Origin: Conexivisphaera sp049976725
GTDB lineage: Archaea > Thermoproteota > Nitrososphaeria > Conexivisphaerales > Conexivisphaeraceae
Direction: 5' to 3'
NCBI GenBank assembly: GCA_049976725.1
Contig: JBMFHR010000001.1
Span: 34,006-98,005, forward strand
Length of the DNA: 64,000 bases
In this document: positions 50,657-58,988 of the stretch, piece by piece
Layout of the letters: every line of letters begins with the position of its first letter
How positions within the stretch are numbered: position 1 is the stretch's first letter
The notes under the pieces: model-generated
The model's database searches: none
What the model saw: the letters and a program-made list of their open reading frames with translations, nothing else
What the model was told of the DNA's origin: nothing
Translations under genes and position numbers: made by a program

Positions 50657-51643
50657 ATGTTCAGGATGCTTCAGTCAGCTGGAACCACCGTCATGAGGAC
50701 GGTGGTAGTCGCCGTGGTGCTCGCGGTCGTGTCGGCGGTCTCCAGCTTCATGGGCGTGTATCCAAGCCTCGTTGCGATAACCATAATGCTGTTCTACGTC
50801 TATTCGCTCTCTTGGTCTCTCCTGGCCAACACCGGCATGGTGTCGCTGGGGCATGCGCTCTTCTTCGCTCTCGGCTCCTACGCCTACGGGATATTCATAT
50901 TATCGTACGGGATGAACCCGGTGCTGGCGCTCTTCGCGGGCCCGGCCGTGGGCGCGCTCGCCGGCCTGGCCGTGGGCTACATAGCGTCCAGGCTCAGGGA
51001 GTGGTACGTCGGCATATTCACCTTCGCGCTGACCCCCGCCGGCTACGCGCTCGCCGTTTCTGACCAGCTGCAGCCGTGGACTGCCGGCGCGGTGGGATTG
51101 GCCACTCCCCCGTTCCCGATAAGCCAGTCCATGAGGCTCCCGTTCGCCGCGGCCCTGGCGTTCGCCGCCTACCTGGTCATCCTGTTGATAAAGAACCAAA
51201 GGATAGGTTACGCGCTGACCGCGATAAACGACGACGAGACGGCGGCCGGCACCACCGGCATAAACGCGCGGCTCTACAAGACGCTCGTGTTCGGTATCTC
51301 CGGCTACCTGGCCGCACTCGCGGGCGCGATGTTCGTGGCGCTCTACACGAGCTACATAGCGCCCGACTACTTCGGGTATCCCGACCTGAGCTACAGCGTC
51401 TGGCCGATCTTCTACTCAATGATAGGCGGCATGGGGACGCCCGAGGGCGTGCTCCTGGGCACCGTCCTGCTGGACCCGGTGGACACTGCCATAAGGTCGT
51501 GGCTGGGTGGGATCTCCGTGGTCGGCGGCAACCTCGCGCTGGTGGTATTCGGCCTGCTGCTGGTGGTCGTCCTGCTGAAGGCACCCAAGGGCGTCTACGG
51601 CTACGTCACCAGGTACTTCGAGTCGAGGCGCAGGAGGGGTTGA
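50657..51643 (+). CDS. livM: HAAT-family ABC transporter permease LivM
   Basis: A 328-residue permease with eight to ten helices. N-T-G-M-V-S-L-G-H-A-L-F-F near residue 56-68 and the coupling-loop stretch A-I-N-D-D-E-T-A-A-G near 192-201 match LivM. It begins six bases after livH and is followed five bases later by livG. Confidence 0.92.
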   Translation: MFRMLQSAGTTVMRTVVVAVVLAVVSAVSSFMGVYPSLVAITIMLFYVYSLSWSLLANTGMVSLGHALFFALGSYAYGIFILSYGMNPVLALFAGPAVGALAGLAVGYIASRLREWYVGIFTFALTPAGYALAVSDQLQPWTAGAVGLATPPFPISQSMRLPFAAALAFAAYLVILLIKNQRIGYALTAINDDETAAGTTGINARLYKTLVFGISGYLAALAGAMFVALYTSYIAPDYFGYPDLSYSVWPIFYSMIGGMGTPEGVLLGTVLLDPVDTAIRSWLGGISVVGGNLALVVFGLLLVVVLLKAPKGVYGYVTRYFESRRRRG

Positions 51644-51648
51644 TCCGA

Positions 51649-52380
51649 GTGAGCATACTCGAAGTCTCCGGGGTGGTGAAGAGGTTCGGCGGGCTCACCG
51701 CGCTCAACGGCTTTGAGTTATCTGTGGGGAGGGGCGAGCTGGTGGGGATCATAGGGCCGAACGGCGCCGGGAAGACGACGCTCGTGAACGTCGTCATGGG
51801 CGTCTACTACCCGGACTCTGGTAGGATAATGTTCGATGGGCACGATATAACGAGGGCCCCGCCGCACCGGAGGGCCAGGATGGGGCTCTCCAGGACTTAT
51901 CAGGTACCGAGGCCGTTCAACGACCTGAGGGTCGTGGACAACGTGGCCGTGGCCGCCATGTACGGCGCGAAGGGGATGTCGGTCGGCGAGGCGAGGGGCG
52001 TCGCCATGGAGCTGCTCGAGAGAGTACGCCTGGCGGAGAGGGCGGAGGACTATCCCGAGTCGCTGAGCGTCGTGGAGCTCAGGAAGCTGGAGCTGGCGAG
52101 GGCGCTGGCGCAGGGTGCTAAGCTAGTCTTCCTGGACGAGGTCAGCGCGGGGCTGGTTGGGGAGGACCTGAGAGAGGTCCTCGCCGTCGTGAAGGACCTC
52201 CACGACGGCGGGATGACGATTGTGATGATAGAGCACATAATGCGGGTGATATTCAACCTCGCGGAGAGGATAGTGGTCATGATGAACGGCCAGAAGCTGG
52301 CCGAGGGCAAGCCGTCGGAGATCTCGTCGGACGCGAGGGTCATAGAGTCCTACCTGGGGAGGAGGTGGTCCGAGATATGA
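51649..52380 (+). CDS. livG: HAAT-family ABC transporter ATPase LivG
   Basis: A 243-residue ATPase with Walker A G-P-N-G-A-G-K-T-T near residue 36, the LivG-type T-Y-Q-V-P-R-P-F near 84 and Walker B L-V-F-L-D-E-V near 160. The ABC signature, usually L-S-x-G-Q, reads L-S-V-V-E-L-R. This kind of variation also occurs in one known branch of the family (from memory). The Walker A region shares 57 identical bases with livF. GTG 51649 starts it. Confidence 0.93.
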   Translation: MSILEVSGVVKRFGGLTALNGFELSVGRGELVGIIGPNGAGKTTLVNVVMGVYYPDSGRIMFDGHDITRAPPHRRARMGLSRTYQVPRPFNDLRVVDNVAVAAMYGAKGMSVGEARGVAMELLERVRLAERAEDYPESLSVVELRKLELARALAQGAKLVFLDEVSAGLVGEDLREVLAVVKDLHDGGMTIVMIEHIMRVIFNLAERIVVMMNGQKLAEGKPSEISSDARVIESYLGRRWSEI

Positions 52381-52511
52381 GCGCGCTGCTGTCGGCCGAG
52401 GGATTGGTGAGCGGGTACTACAAGATAAGGGTCCTGAACGGCGTCAGCGTGAGCGTGGGGAGGGGCGAGCTGGTGGGGATCATAGGGCCGAACGGCGCCG
52501 GGAAGACGACG
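51724..52511 (+). repeat. 57-bp perfect direct repeat at 51724-51780 and 52455-52511 (livG and livF)
   Basis: Both copies encode V-G-R-G-E-L-V-G-I-I-G-P-N-G-A-G-K-T-T with identical codons throughout, covering Walker A. Flanking codons differ at once. The copies are 731 bp apart. Confidence 0.9.
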
Positions 52512-53087
52512 ACCCTCCGCACGATAGCGGGCGTGGTGAGGCCGTGGTCCGGCTCCGTCAGGCTCGACGGGGTGGACGTGGCTGGCCTGCCCTCCTACAG
52601 GATAGCGAAGATGGGCCTGGGGTACGTGCCCGACAGCAGGGAGCTGTTCCCCGGCCTCACCCTAGAGGAGCACCTGAAGCTCGCGCACTCGAGGCTGGGG
52701 TCAAGCGAGGACTACGCTTCGGCCGTGGAGCGCGTCCTCCAGCTCTTCCCCCCGCTCAGGGGCAGGATGTCCCAGAGGGTGGGCACCATGAGCGGCGGGG
52801 AGCAGCAGATGGTCGCCATAGCTAGGGCGCTGGTCGCGAGGCCCAAGGTGCTGATGCTGGACGAGCCGTCCACCGGCGTGGCGCCGCGCATAGTGGACAA
52901 CATATACGACGCGCTGAAGGGGCTGAAGGGCTCGGAGATGGGCATACTGTTGGTCGAGCAGAACGCGGAGCTAGTCTTCGAGGTCGCTGACCGCGTCTAC
53001 CTGATGGATAGGGGGTCCATAGTCAAGGAGGGCACACCGGAGGAGCTCAGGAACGACGAGCTCGTGAGGAGGACCTACCTGGCGTGA
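52377..53087 (+). CDS. livF: HAAT-family ABC transporter ATPase LivF
   Basis: A 236-residue ATPase with Walker A at about residues 36-44, Y-V-P-D-S-R-E-L-F near 84, an intact signature M-S-G-G-E-Q-Q near 138 and Walker B L-M-L-D-E-P-S near 158. It forms the second ATPase half with LivG. ATG 52377 overlaps the livG stop (ATGA), which is preferred to GTG 52365. Confidence 0.94.
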   Translation: MSALLSAEGLVSGYYKIRVLNGVSVSVGRGELVGIIGPNGAGKTTTLRTIAGVVRPWSGSVRLDGVDVAGLPSYRIAKMGLGYVPDSRELFPGLTLEEHLKLAHSRLGSSEDYASAVERVLQLFPPLRGRMSQRVGTMSGGEQQMVAIARALVARPKVLMLDEPSTGVAPRIVDNIYDALKGLKGSEMGILLVEQNAELVFEVADRVYLMDRGSIVKEGTPEELRNDELVRRTYLA

Positions 53088-53120
53088 AGCGCGGGAATAA
53101 GCTGGCGGAGCGATCGACCT

Positions 53121-54053
53121 CTAGGGAACCTCCCTGCATCCGGGCCCGGGCCTAGAGGTCAGGGGCACGGCGTCCACGCCCTCCGCCCTCATCGCGTCGG
53201 CCATCGCCCTGGCCACCTCGCCCGCTACCCTGGGATCGTCCGCCACGGCGATCATCGAGGGACCCGCGCCGCTGATCGTCACCCCGAGGGCGCCGGACTC
53301 CAGCGCCGCCCTCCTGACGGCCGAGTAGCCCGGGATCATGCGGCTGCGCGCCGGCTCCACGATGACATCAGACATCCCAGCTCCCAGCAGCTGGGGGATC
53401 CCGAGCGCGGCCCCCGCCACCACCATGGCGAGTGATGCGGAGTTCCACACTACGCGGTCCATCGGGACCTCGCGGGGAACCAGCTCGCGCGCCTCCCTCG
53501 TCTTCCCGCGCCTCCGGATGCCCACCGGCACCGCCAGCGCCAGGTGTATGCGCGCGCCCTCGGGCGGCCTCAGGGTGACCACTTCCGGGGGCGAGCCCGG
53601 CCTGACGACCTCGAACCAGCCCAGGAGCGACGCGGCGACGTTATCGTAGTGGACGCTCCCGGCAGCCGCCCTCTCGCCCCTCCCGGCCATCTCGACCAGG
53701 GATCCTTCCCCGAGGCCCAGGTCCAGCATCCTGTTGAGCGCCCAGACGACCCCCGCCGCCCCCGCCCCGCTGCTCCCCAGGCCGGACGATGGCGGAATCT
53801 CCTTGTAGAGCACCACGTGGACGTGCGCCCTTATCCCGGCGGCTCCCATGAGCTCGGCGGCCGCCACACCGACGCTGTTCCTCGACGGATCCTCCGGGAC
53901 CCCCTCGGCGTGCTTGCCCCTGACCTCGATGGACACGCCGGATCCCCGCTCGACATGGACCTCCAGCACGTCCTGGATGCCGTCCAGCGCCACGGACAGC
54001 ACGTCATACCCGGGCCCCAGGTTCGCGGATGACGCGGGGGCCACGACCCTCAT
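53121..54053 (-). CDS. thrB: Homoserine kinase
   Basis: Phosphorylates homoserine, supplying threonine synthase. The 310-residue GHMP kinase has P-A-S-S-A-N-L-G-P-G near residue 6, the ATP loop I-P-P-S-S-G-L-G-S-S near 90-99 and the C-terminal T-I-S-G-A-G-P-S near 262. It is not in the thrC-hom-lysC operon but completes the same pathway. ATG 54053 lies 28 nt from GTAAAAGC. Confidence 0.94.
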   Translation of the reverse strand: MRVVAPASSANLGPGYDVLSVALDGIQDVLEVHVERGSGVSIEVRGKHAEGVPEDPSRNSVGVAAAELMGAAGIRAHVHVVLYKEIPPSSGLGSSGAGAAGVVWALNRMLDLGLGEGSLVEMAGRGERAAAGSVHYDNVAASLLGWFEVVRPGSPPEVVTLRPPEGARIHLALAVPVGIRRRGKTREARELVPREVPMDRVVWNSASLAMVVAGAALGIPQLLGAGMSDVIVEPARSRMIPGYSAVRRAALESGALGVTISGAGPSMIAVADDPRVAGEVARAMADAMRAEGVDAVPLTSRPGPGCREVP

Positions 54054-54138
54054 GCGCCGCCCTGAGCGGGGGCCCCGCTTTTACCTTTCCGGATCCCCGC
54101 CGGGAACCCTAATATCTCCGGGACTCCCCCGGCCCGCC

Positions 54139-54957
54139 GTGTCCTCGACGATATCAGAGGGCGATCACGTCCTCGTGGTCGCGCCCAGGGGGGTCACCTG
54201 GCTCGTCCGCGTGTCTAGGGGCTCGGAGCTCCACACGCACCTCGGTGTAATCAGGCACGACGACATCATCGGCCGCCCCTACGGCTCCTCCCTCGGGGCG
54301 CCCTCGGGCGACAGGCTGCGCCTCCTCAGGCCCTTCCTCGAGGACCTGATGATGCTGGGCGAGAGGCCGACCCAGATAGTCTACCCGAAGGACATGGGCC
54401 TCATAGCCGTCAGGATCGGGGCCATGCCCGGATCGAGGGTGCTCGAGGTGGGCACTGGGAGCGGCGCCCTCACGATGTTCCTGGCAGCGCTGGTGGCCCC
54501 CACGGGCCGCGTCTACAGCTACGAGGCGAGGCGCGAGTTCGCGGAGGCGGCGAGGAGGAACTTGGAGAGGTCCGGGCTCCAGGAGTTCGTCGAGATAAGG
54601 GTGAGGGACGCATCGGACGGCGTTGAGGAGCGGGAAGTGGACTCGGCCGTGATAGACGTCGGGGATCCGACCGGCGTCCTGGACGTGGTCGACTCTGCCC
54701 TGAGGCCCTCGGGGGGACTCGCCGTGGTGGCGCCCACGTTCAACCAGGTGGAGCGCGTGGTCGCGCGCCTCCGCTCGCTCGATTATGCTATGGTGGACGC
54801 GTTCGAGACCACCTACAGGAGGATAGAGTCGAAGCCCGGCGCGACCAGACCGTCCAGCGTGTCCGTTACCCACAGCGCATTCATAGTCACCGCCAGGAAG
54901 GGGCTGCGCGGCGATGCGGCTGAACCCGCTGGGTCGACCGCGCGGTCGCCTACCTAA
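54139..54957 (+). CDS. trmI: tRNA (adenine-N1)-methyltransferase TrmI
   Basis: Methylates adenines 57/58 of the tRNA T-loop. From GTG 54139 (272 residues) the protein has a small N-terminal beta domain (E-G-D-H-V-L-V near residue 7), I-V-Y-P-K-D near 76 and the SAM loop V-L-E-V-G-T-G-S-G-A near 97-106. The start is set by CTAATATC about 28 nt upstream; the longer open frame overlaps the divergent thrB gene. The C-terminal 15 residues look disordered. Confidence 0.9.
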   Translation: MSSTISEGDHVLVVAPRGVTWLVRVSRGSELHTHLGVIRHDDIIGRPYGSSLGAPSGDRLRLLRPFLEDLMMLGERPTQIVYPKDMGLIAVRIGAMPGSRVLEVGTGSGALTMFLAALVAPTGRVYSYEARREFAEAARRNLERSGLQEFVEIRVRDASDGVEEREVDSAVIDVGDPTGVLDVVDSALRPSGGLAVVAPTFNQVERVVARLRSLDYAMVDAFETTYRRIESKPGATRPSSVSVTHSAFIVTARKGLRGDAAEPAGSTARSPT

Positions 54958-54958
54958 C

Positions 54959-54968
54959 GCATTTAAGC
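54959..54968 (+). promoter_or_regulatory. TATA box of proS
   Basis: GCATTTAAGC just after the trmI stop, 26 nt before TTG 54990. Confidence 0.6.
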
Positions 54969-54989
54969 ATCCCGACCCTCAGCCCCGCG

Positions 54990-56450
54990 TTGTCGGAGCA
55001 GACCCCGGGCTCAGCCCCCGAGGCACCGCTGCCGGATAAGGGCGAGGACCTGAGCTCGTGGTACGATGAGGTCCTCGAGAGGGCCGAGCTGATCGACATA
55101 AGGTACGGCGTGAAGGGATTCATAGTGTACAGGCCTAACGCGATGCGCATCATCAAGCGCATATACTCGATGTTCGAGGAGGAGCTGGAGCGCGGCGGCC
55201 ACATGCCGATGCTCCTGCCGCTGGTGATACCTATGGCGAACTTCAGGCGGGAGACCGAGCACGTAAAGGGGTTCGAGGACCAAGTGTTCTACATAACCGA
55301 GGCCGGCGGGAACGCCCTCGAGGAGAAGCTGGTCGTGAGGCCCACCTCTGAGACCGCGATATATCCCATGTTCTCGCTCTGGGTGCACAGCTACTCGGAT
55401 CTCCCCATGAAGCTCTACCAGAGCGTCGCGGTCTACAGGTACGAGACGAAGGCCACGAGGCCCCTCCTGAGGGGCAGGGAGTTCCTCTGGATAGAGACGC
55501 ACGACGTGTTCGAGGACGAGGCGGGCGCCAGGTCCCAGATCCAGGAGGACCTGAGGGTCGCGAGGAGGGTCTACGACTCGCTCGGCCTCGCGTTCCTGGT
55601 AGTGGAGAGGGAGCCCTACGACAAGTTCCCGGGCGCGGAGTCCAGCTACGCGTACGACGCGCTCCTACCTAACGGCAGCGTCCTGCAGATAGCCACCACG
55701 CACTATTTGGGGGACCACTTCACCAGGGCATTCGAGGTCAAGTTCACGGACCGCGAGGGCAACCAGAGGTATCCGCGCTCGACGTGCTTCGGGATAGGGA
55801 TCTCTAGGACGCTGGCCGCGCTCATCATGACCCACGGGGACCGCTACGGGCTGGTCCTCCCCTTCGGGCTCTCCGTGCTCGACGTGGTCATAGTGCCGAT
55901 AGTCCGGAAGGGATCGGTCGAGGACGTAGTCTCGAAGTCCAGGCGCCTGGAGGAGGAGCTGAGGGCGGCCGGGTTCAACGCGCGCCTGGACGACTCGGAG
56001 GACACGCCCGGCGACAAGTTCTACCGCTGGGAGATGCTCGGCGTCCCCGTTCGCGTCGAGGTGGGGAAGAGGGAGGTCGAGGGGGGATACGTCACCCTGT
56101 TCAGGAGGGACACCAGGACCAGGGAGAGGGTTAGGGACGCCGACCTGATCGCTCGCCTGCGCGAGCTGTCCGCCGAGATCTCGGAGAACCTGAGGAGGCG
56201 CGCGTGGGAGAGGCTGAACTCATCGATATCGGATGCGGCTACGCGGGACGATGTGATCAGGCTGGCTAGGGAGGGCCGCATAATAAGGGCAAACTTCTGC
56301 GGCAGGGAGGAGTGCGCCCTCGAGATAAAGAGGGAGACAGGCTACGATGTGAGGGGGAAGAGGATCGACGTCGAGGAGAGGCCCACCGGGAACTGCGCGT
56401 GGTGCGGCCGCCCAGCGAGCAGGGTCGTGTACATGGCCAAGGCCTACTGA
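54990..56450 (+). CDS. proS: Prolyl-tRNA synthetase (archaeal/eukaryotic type)
   Basis: Charges tRNA-Pro. The 486-residue class II enzyme has motif 1 around residue 70, motif 2 (R-P-L-L-R-G-R-E-F near 152), P-T-S-E-T near 117, motif 3 (G-I-G-I-S-R near 268) and the C-terminal domain with F-C-G-R-E-E-C and C-A-W-C-G cysteines that bind zinc in archaeal forms. TTG 54990 is set by TATA spacing. Confidence 0.97.
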   Translation: MSEQTPGSAPEAPLPDKGEDLSSWYDEVLERAELIDIRYGVKGFIVYRPNAMRIIKRIYSMFEEELERGGHMPMLLPLVIPMANFRRETEHVKGFEDQVFYITEAGGNALEEKLVVRPTSETAIYPMFSLWVHSYSDLPMKLYQSVAVYRYETKATRPLLRGREFLWIETHDVFEDEAGARSQIQEDLRVARRVYDSLGLAFLVVEREPYDKFPGAESSYAYDALLPNGSVLQIATTHYLGDHFTRAFEVKFTDREGNQRYPRSTCFGIGISRTLAALIMTHGDRYGLVLPFGLSVLDVVIVPIVRKGSVEDVVSKSRRLEEELRAAGFNARLDDSEDTPGDKFYRWEMLGVPVRVEVGKREVEGGYVTLFRRDTRTRERVRDADLIARLRELSAEISENLRRRAWERLNSSISDAATRDDVIRLAREGRIIRANFCGREECALEIKRETGYDVRGKRIDVEERPTGNCAWCGRPASRVVYMAKAY

Positions 56451-56510
56451 TTCTCCCCCGCGGCCATCGACCGCACGTTTTTATCCAAGCGCGGCGGGGG
56501 ATCGTGCGTC

Positions 56511-56804
56511 TTGACCAAGAAGAGGAAGAGCAGGGGCAGGTCGAAGGGCGACAGGGGCAGGAGCGACTTGGTGCACTGCAGCAAGTGCGGCGCGCTCGTG
56601 CCCAGGGATAAAGCGATAAAGGTCACGGCGAGGTACTCACCGGTTGACCCGGTCCTGGCGAAGGAGCTGCGCGAGAGGGGATCCTACGTTCCCAGCACGC
56701 TGATGACGAAGTACTACTGCATATCGTGCGCGGTCCACTACGGAATAGTAAAGGTGCGCCCCGAGGACGAGAGGAAGGAGCCCGGCAGGCTGGCCCGCAG
56801 GTGA
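56511..56804 (+). CDS. rps26e: Ribosomal protein S26e
   Basis: A 97-residue small-subunit protein shared by eukaryotes and TACK archaea. The basic N-terminus (K-K-R-K-S-R-G-R) is followed by a zinc site, V-H-C-S-K-C-G near residue 22 and Y-Y-C-I-S-C-A near 68. TTG 56511 lies about 29 nt after GTTTTTATCC. Its presence is evidence for a TACK affiliation. Confidence 0.95.
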   Translation: MTKKRKSRGRSKGDRGRSDLVHCSKCGALVPRDKAIKVTARYSPVDPVLAKELRERGSYVPSTLMTKYYCISCAVHYGIVKVRPEDERKEPGRLARR

Positions 56805-56818
56805 GATGCGCGGCAGGT

Positions 56819-57730
56819 TCACGCGCTGCCCGTGAGTCCAAGCGACCTCAGCGCGTCCTTTATCGCCGGCGCCGCGCTCACGCGCGTGGTCTGGTTGGGC
56901 ACGGTGTCCGAGCTGAAGACCTCCTCCACTCCCTCCTCGAGCATCTTCTGCAACGCGTTCTCGACGAGCAGGGCGTGGGCAGCCCCCACGATCACCCTCC
57001 TGGCGCCGAGGCCCTTCAGGAGCCTCGTCGCCTCCCTTATCGTTCCTCCGGTGCTTATTATGTCGTCCACCAACAGCACGTCCCTCCCGCTCACCTCGAC
57101 GTTCCTCGTCACGGACACCTTGACCTCCCTGTCGCCGAGCCTGGTCTTGACGAGCGATGCGTGATCCGCGCCGATCTCGCGCGCGGCGAGGGCCGCCCAC
57201 TGCTCCGCCTCCGCGTCCGGGCCCACAACGATAGCCCTCTTCCGATCTATCAATCCCGAATCCGCGGCGTACCTGGCGAGGAGAGGCATGACCGTGGCGT
57301 CGACGTAGGGCACGCCCACCACCTTCTCCATGTCCAGCACCCTGTGCCGGTGCACGTCGACTGTGACCAGGCGATCGGCCCCCGCGCTCCTTATCAGCTT
57401 CGACACCGTCACCAGGCTGACGGCCTCGCCGGGCTTGAACCTCTCGTCCTGCCTCGCGTATGGGAAGTACGACATGACCACCGTGACGCTCCTGGCGCCT
57501 AGGTCCTTCAGCGCGTCCGTCAGCAGGAACGTCTCCACTAGGTACTCATCGGGCGAGAACGCCGCCGACTGCAGCACCACGGCGTCCTCACCCGAGACAT
57601 CGTCCAACACGCGCACGTACCTCTCCCCGTCCGGGAACCGCCTGTACTCGACCCCGGCGAGGCGGGCGCCCGTCGCGCGCGCCACCCTGTAGGCCAGGGG
57701 ACCGTTGGAGGAACCGGGAACCACGATCAA
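56819..57730 (-). CDS. prs: Ribose-phosphate pyrophosphokinase
   Basis: Makes PRPP from ribose 5-phosphate and ATP. The 303-residue protein has F-P-D-G-E near residue 32, Y-F-P-Y-A-R-Q-D near 88-95, D-V-H near 124, G-P-D-A-E-A near 175 and the PRPP loop L-L-V-D-D-I-I-S-T-G-G-T near 215-226. TTG 57730 lies 28 nt from a TATA element at 57754-57763. The ribose pool may come from the hexulose-phosphate synthase pathway (3.7 kb). Confidence 0.96.
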   Translation of the reverse strand: MIVVPGSSNGPLAYRVARATGARLAGVEYRRFPDGERYVRVLDDVSGEDAVVLQSAAFSPDEYLVETFLLTDALKDLGARSVTVVMSYFPYARQDERFKPGEAVSLVTVSKLIRSAGADRLVTVDVHRHRVLDMEKVVGVPYVDATVMPLLARYAADSGLIDRKRAIVVGPDAEAEQWAALAAREIGADHASLVKTRLGDREVKVSVTRNVEVSGRDVLLVDDIISTGGTIREATRLLKGLGARRVIVGAAHALLVENALQKMLEEGVEEVFSSDTVPNQTTRVSAAPAIKDALRSLGLTGSA

Positions 57731-57753
57731 CCCACGTCTCGGAGGCTCGGGCG

Positions 57754-57763
57754 CTAATAAAGA
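57754..57763 (-). promoter_or_regulatory. TATA box of prs
   Basis: TCTTTATTAG on the minus strand, 28 nt from TTG 57730. Confidence 0.6.
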
Positions 57764-57839
57764 CTTGTCCCGGCCACCATCGTGTCAATTTCACGCGTCG
57801 TCGTTGACTACCGACGTTGCCGTTAAGGCTTAGATATCC

Positions 57840-58204
57840 TCCGGGATGCACCGTGTACCGAACCCGCGCCCGTCCGGGGGCAGCGGGGCCGCACAGGGGC
57901 CGAGCGCGCTCCCTCCCTCTTCCCGGGGGAGGGGGGAGGGGAACCCTGCCTCCAAGGCGGCCTCAAAGCGTCCGGACAGGGGCGCGCCGGTCGAGCGAGG
58001 GAACCCCGGATCCCCTCCGGGGCTCGCCTCGGCGGAGGCCCTCCGGCCCGGCCGCGAGGCCGGGAGGAGCGCCGTCCCGCCCAGGCAGCTCAAGGAGGGT
58101 TCCGGGCTTCCCGGCTTCGGCCTGCGCTCCCCGGGGCGCGAGCCCAAGCGCGGGTCCTCACGCTCATCTACTGGCTTCCCAGGCCTGTGCAGCTCCGGAG
58201 TCAA
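57840..58204. ncRNA. Candidate structured non-coding RNA region
   Basis: A very GC-rich stretch with a series of strong hairpins: CCCTCCC/GGGAGGG at 57911-57940, CCCCGGA/TCCGGGG at 58004-58022 with a 5-nt loop, GCCTC/GAGGC near 58026-58039, and a perfect 7-bp stem capped by a GCGA tetraloop at 58047-58064. It precedes the TATA box of the next gene, and an A/T element near 57826-57836 could start a plus-strand transcript. I found no core motifs of SRP RNA, RNase P RNA or 5S rRNA. The open frame through it (57846 onward) encodes a Pro/Gly/Arg-rich sequence and looks non-coding. Strand uncertain. Confidence 0.4.
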
Positions 58205-58213
58205 GCCTTTATG
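58205..58213 (+). promoter_or_regulatory. TATA box of the zinc-ribbon protein gene
   Basis: GCCTTTATG centred 27 nt before GTG 58236; it rules against starting the gene farther upstream. Confidence 0.6.
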
Positions 58214-58235
58214 GCGCTCGCGGGGTGCCGTCGGC

Positions 58236-58988
58236 GTGGAGCTGAAGCCCTTCATCGTCGGATTCCAGTCAGGCGCGAGCCCCGCGAGGGGACTGATAGC
58301 CTCGGCGCTGCTGGATAAGGTCCTGAAGGACAGGTACGGCGGCAGGGTGCCGCTGAGGTCCGTGGTCGTGGTGTCCAATATGGACGCGTACGTGGACAAG
58401 GTCGTGGGGCGCGTTCTCGAGGCGCTCTCGAAGGCCGGCGTGGACGTTCCGCCGTCGAGGATAGTGGGAGAGGAGCCCGATCCTCCGCCGGACCTGTACC
58501 TCGCGTTCACCAGGGAGGAGCTGCGTGGGCTGGAGGATACGCGCGCGTACCTGCTCGGAGACCTGGCGGGGCTCCCGGATCGCGAGGTGGAGGATACGCT
58601 CGGCGACTTCTCCCAGCTCACGGAGTCGCTCTCGGACCTCGTGGAGCGCGCCGTGCCCTCGCTGCTCATCCTGTCCAGGTACAAGCACGCGGGCGATGTC
58701 GTGGGAGCGCTGGAGGACCTGATAGGGCGCTACAGGACACTGGGGAGGGAGGTGCTGAATTTGCCCGGCGGCTTCTCCTCCGTGGCGGCCGCGATGGACG
58801 CCCTGGAGGAGGCCCTGATAGGGCTGTCGGCTCCCGATGGTCCCGTGAGGAGGTACGCGGAGGCCTACGGCAATGTTTGCACGTGCGGCGGAACTATGCA
58901 GCTGGTCAGCGAGCGCTACAGGGACGGCGTCTACGAGCTCACTTTTGCCTGCGACAGGTGCGGCAGGAGGGTCATCCGGTACCATTGA
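58236..58988 (+). CDS. Uncharacterised protein with C-terminal zinc ribbon
   Basis: From GTG 58236 the protein has 250 residues: an N-terminal alpha/beta part (F-I-V-G-F-Q-S-G-A near residues 6-14, S-V-V-V-V-S-N near 42), a mostly helical middle and a terminal zinc ribbon (N-V-C-T-C-G-G and F-A-C-D-R-C-G). I do not recognise the family. It is cotranscribed with mobB (TTGA overlap), so a link to molybdenum cofactor or metal handling is possible but unproven. Confidence 0.45.
   Translation: MELKPFIVGFQSGASPARGLIASALLDKVLKDRYGGRVPLRSVVVVSNMDAYVDKVVGRVLEALSKAGVDVPPSRIVGEEPDPPPDLYLAFTREELRGLEDTRAYLLGDLAGLPDREVEDTLGDFSQLTESLSDLVERAVPSLLILSRYKHAGDVVGALEDLIGRYRTLGREVLNLPGGFSSVAAAMDALEEALIGLSAPDGPVRRYAEAYGNVCTCGGTMQLVSERYRDGVYELTFACDRCGRRVIRYH

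Noticed and set aside
51649..52380. Defective ABC ATPase because the LivG signature is L-S-V-V-E
   Set aside because: A related variation is known in one branch of HAAT ATPases, and the partner LivF has an intact signature, so the transporter is probably functional.
57840..58204. SRP RNA, RNase P RNA or 5S rRNA in the GC-rich hairpin region
   Set aside because: I looked for the SRP helix-8 motif (GGAAGG...AGCA), the RNase P motifs (GAGGAAAGTCC; ACAGAA...GGCTTA) and the 5S loop sequences on both strands and found none.
57846..58235. N-terminal extension of 130 residues on the zinc-ribbon protein
   Set aside because: The extension is Pro/Gly/Arg-rich and spans hairpins and a TATA box correctly spaced for GTG 58236.
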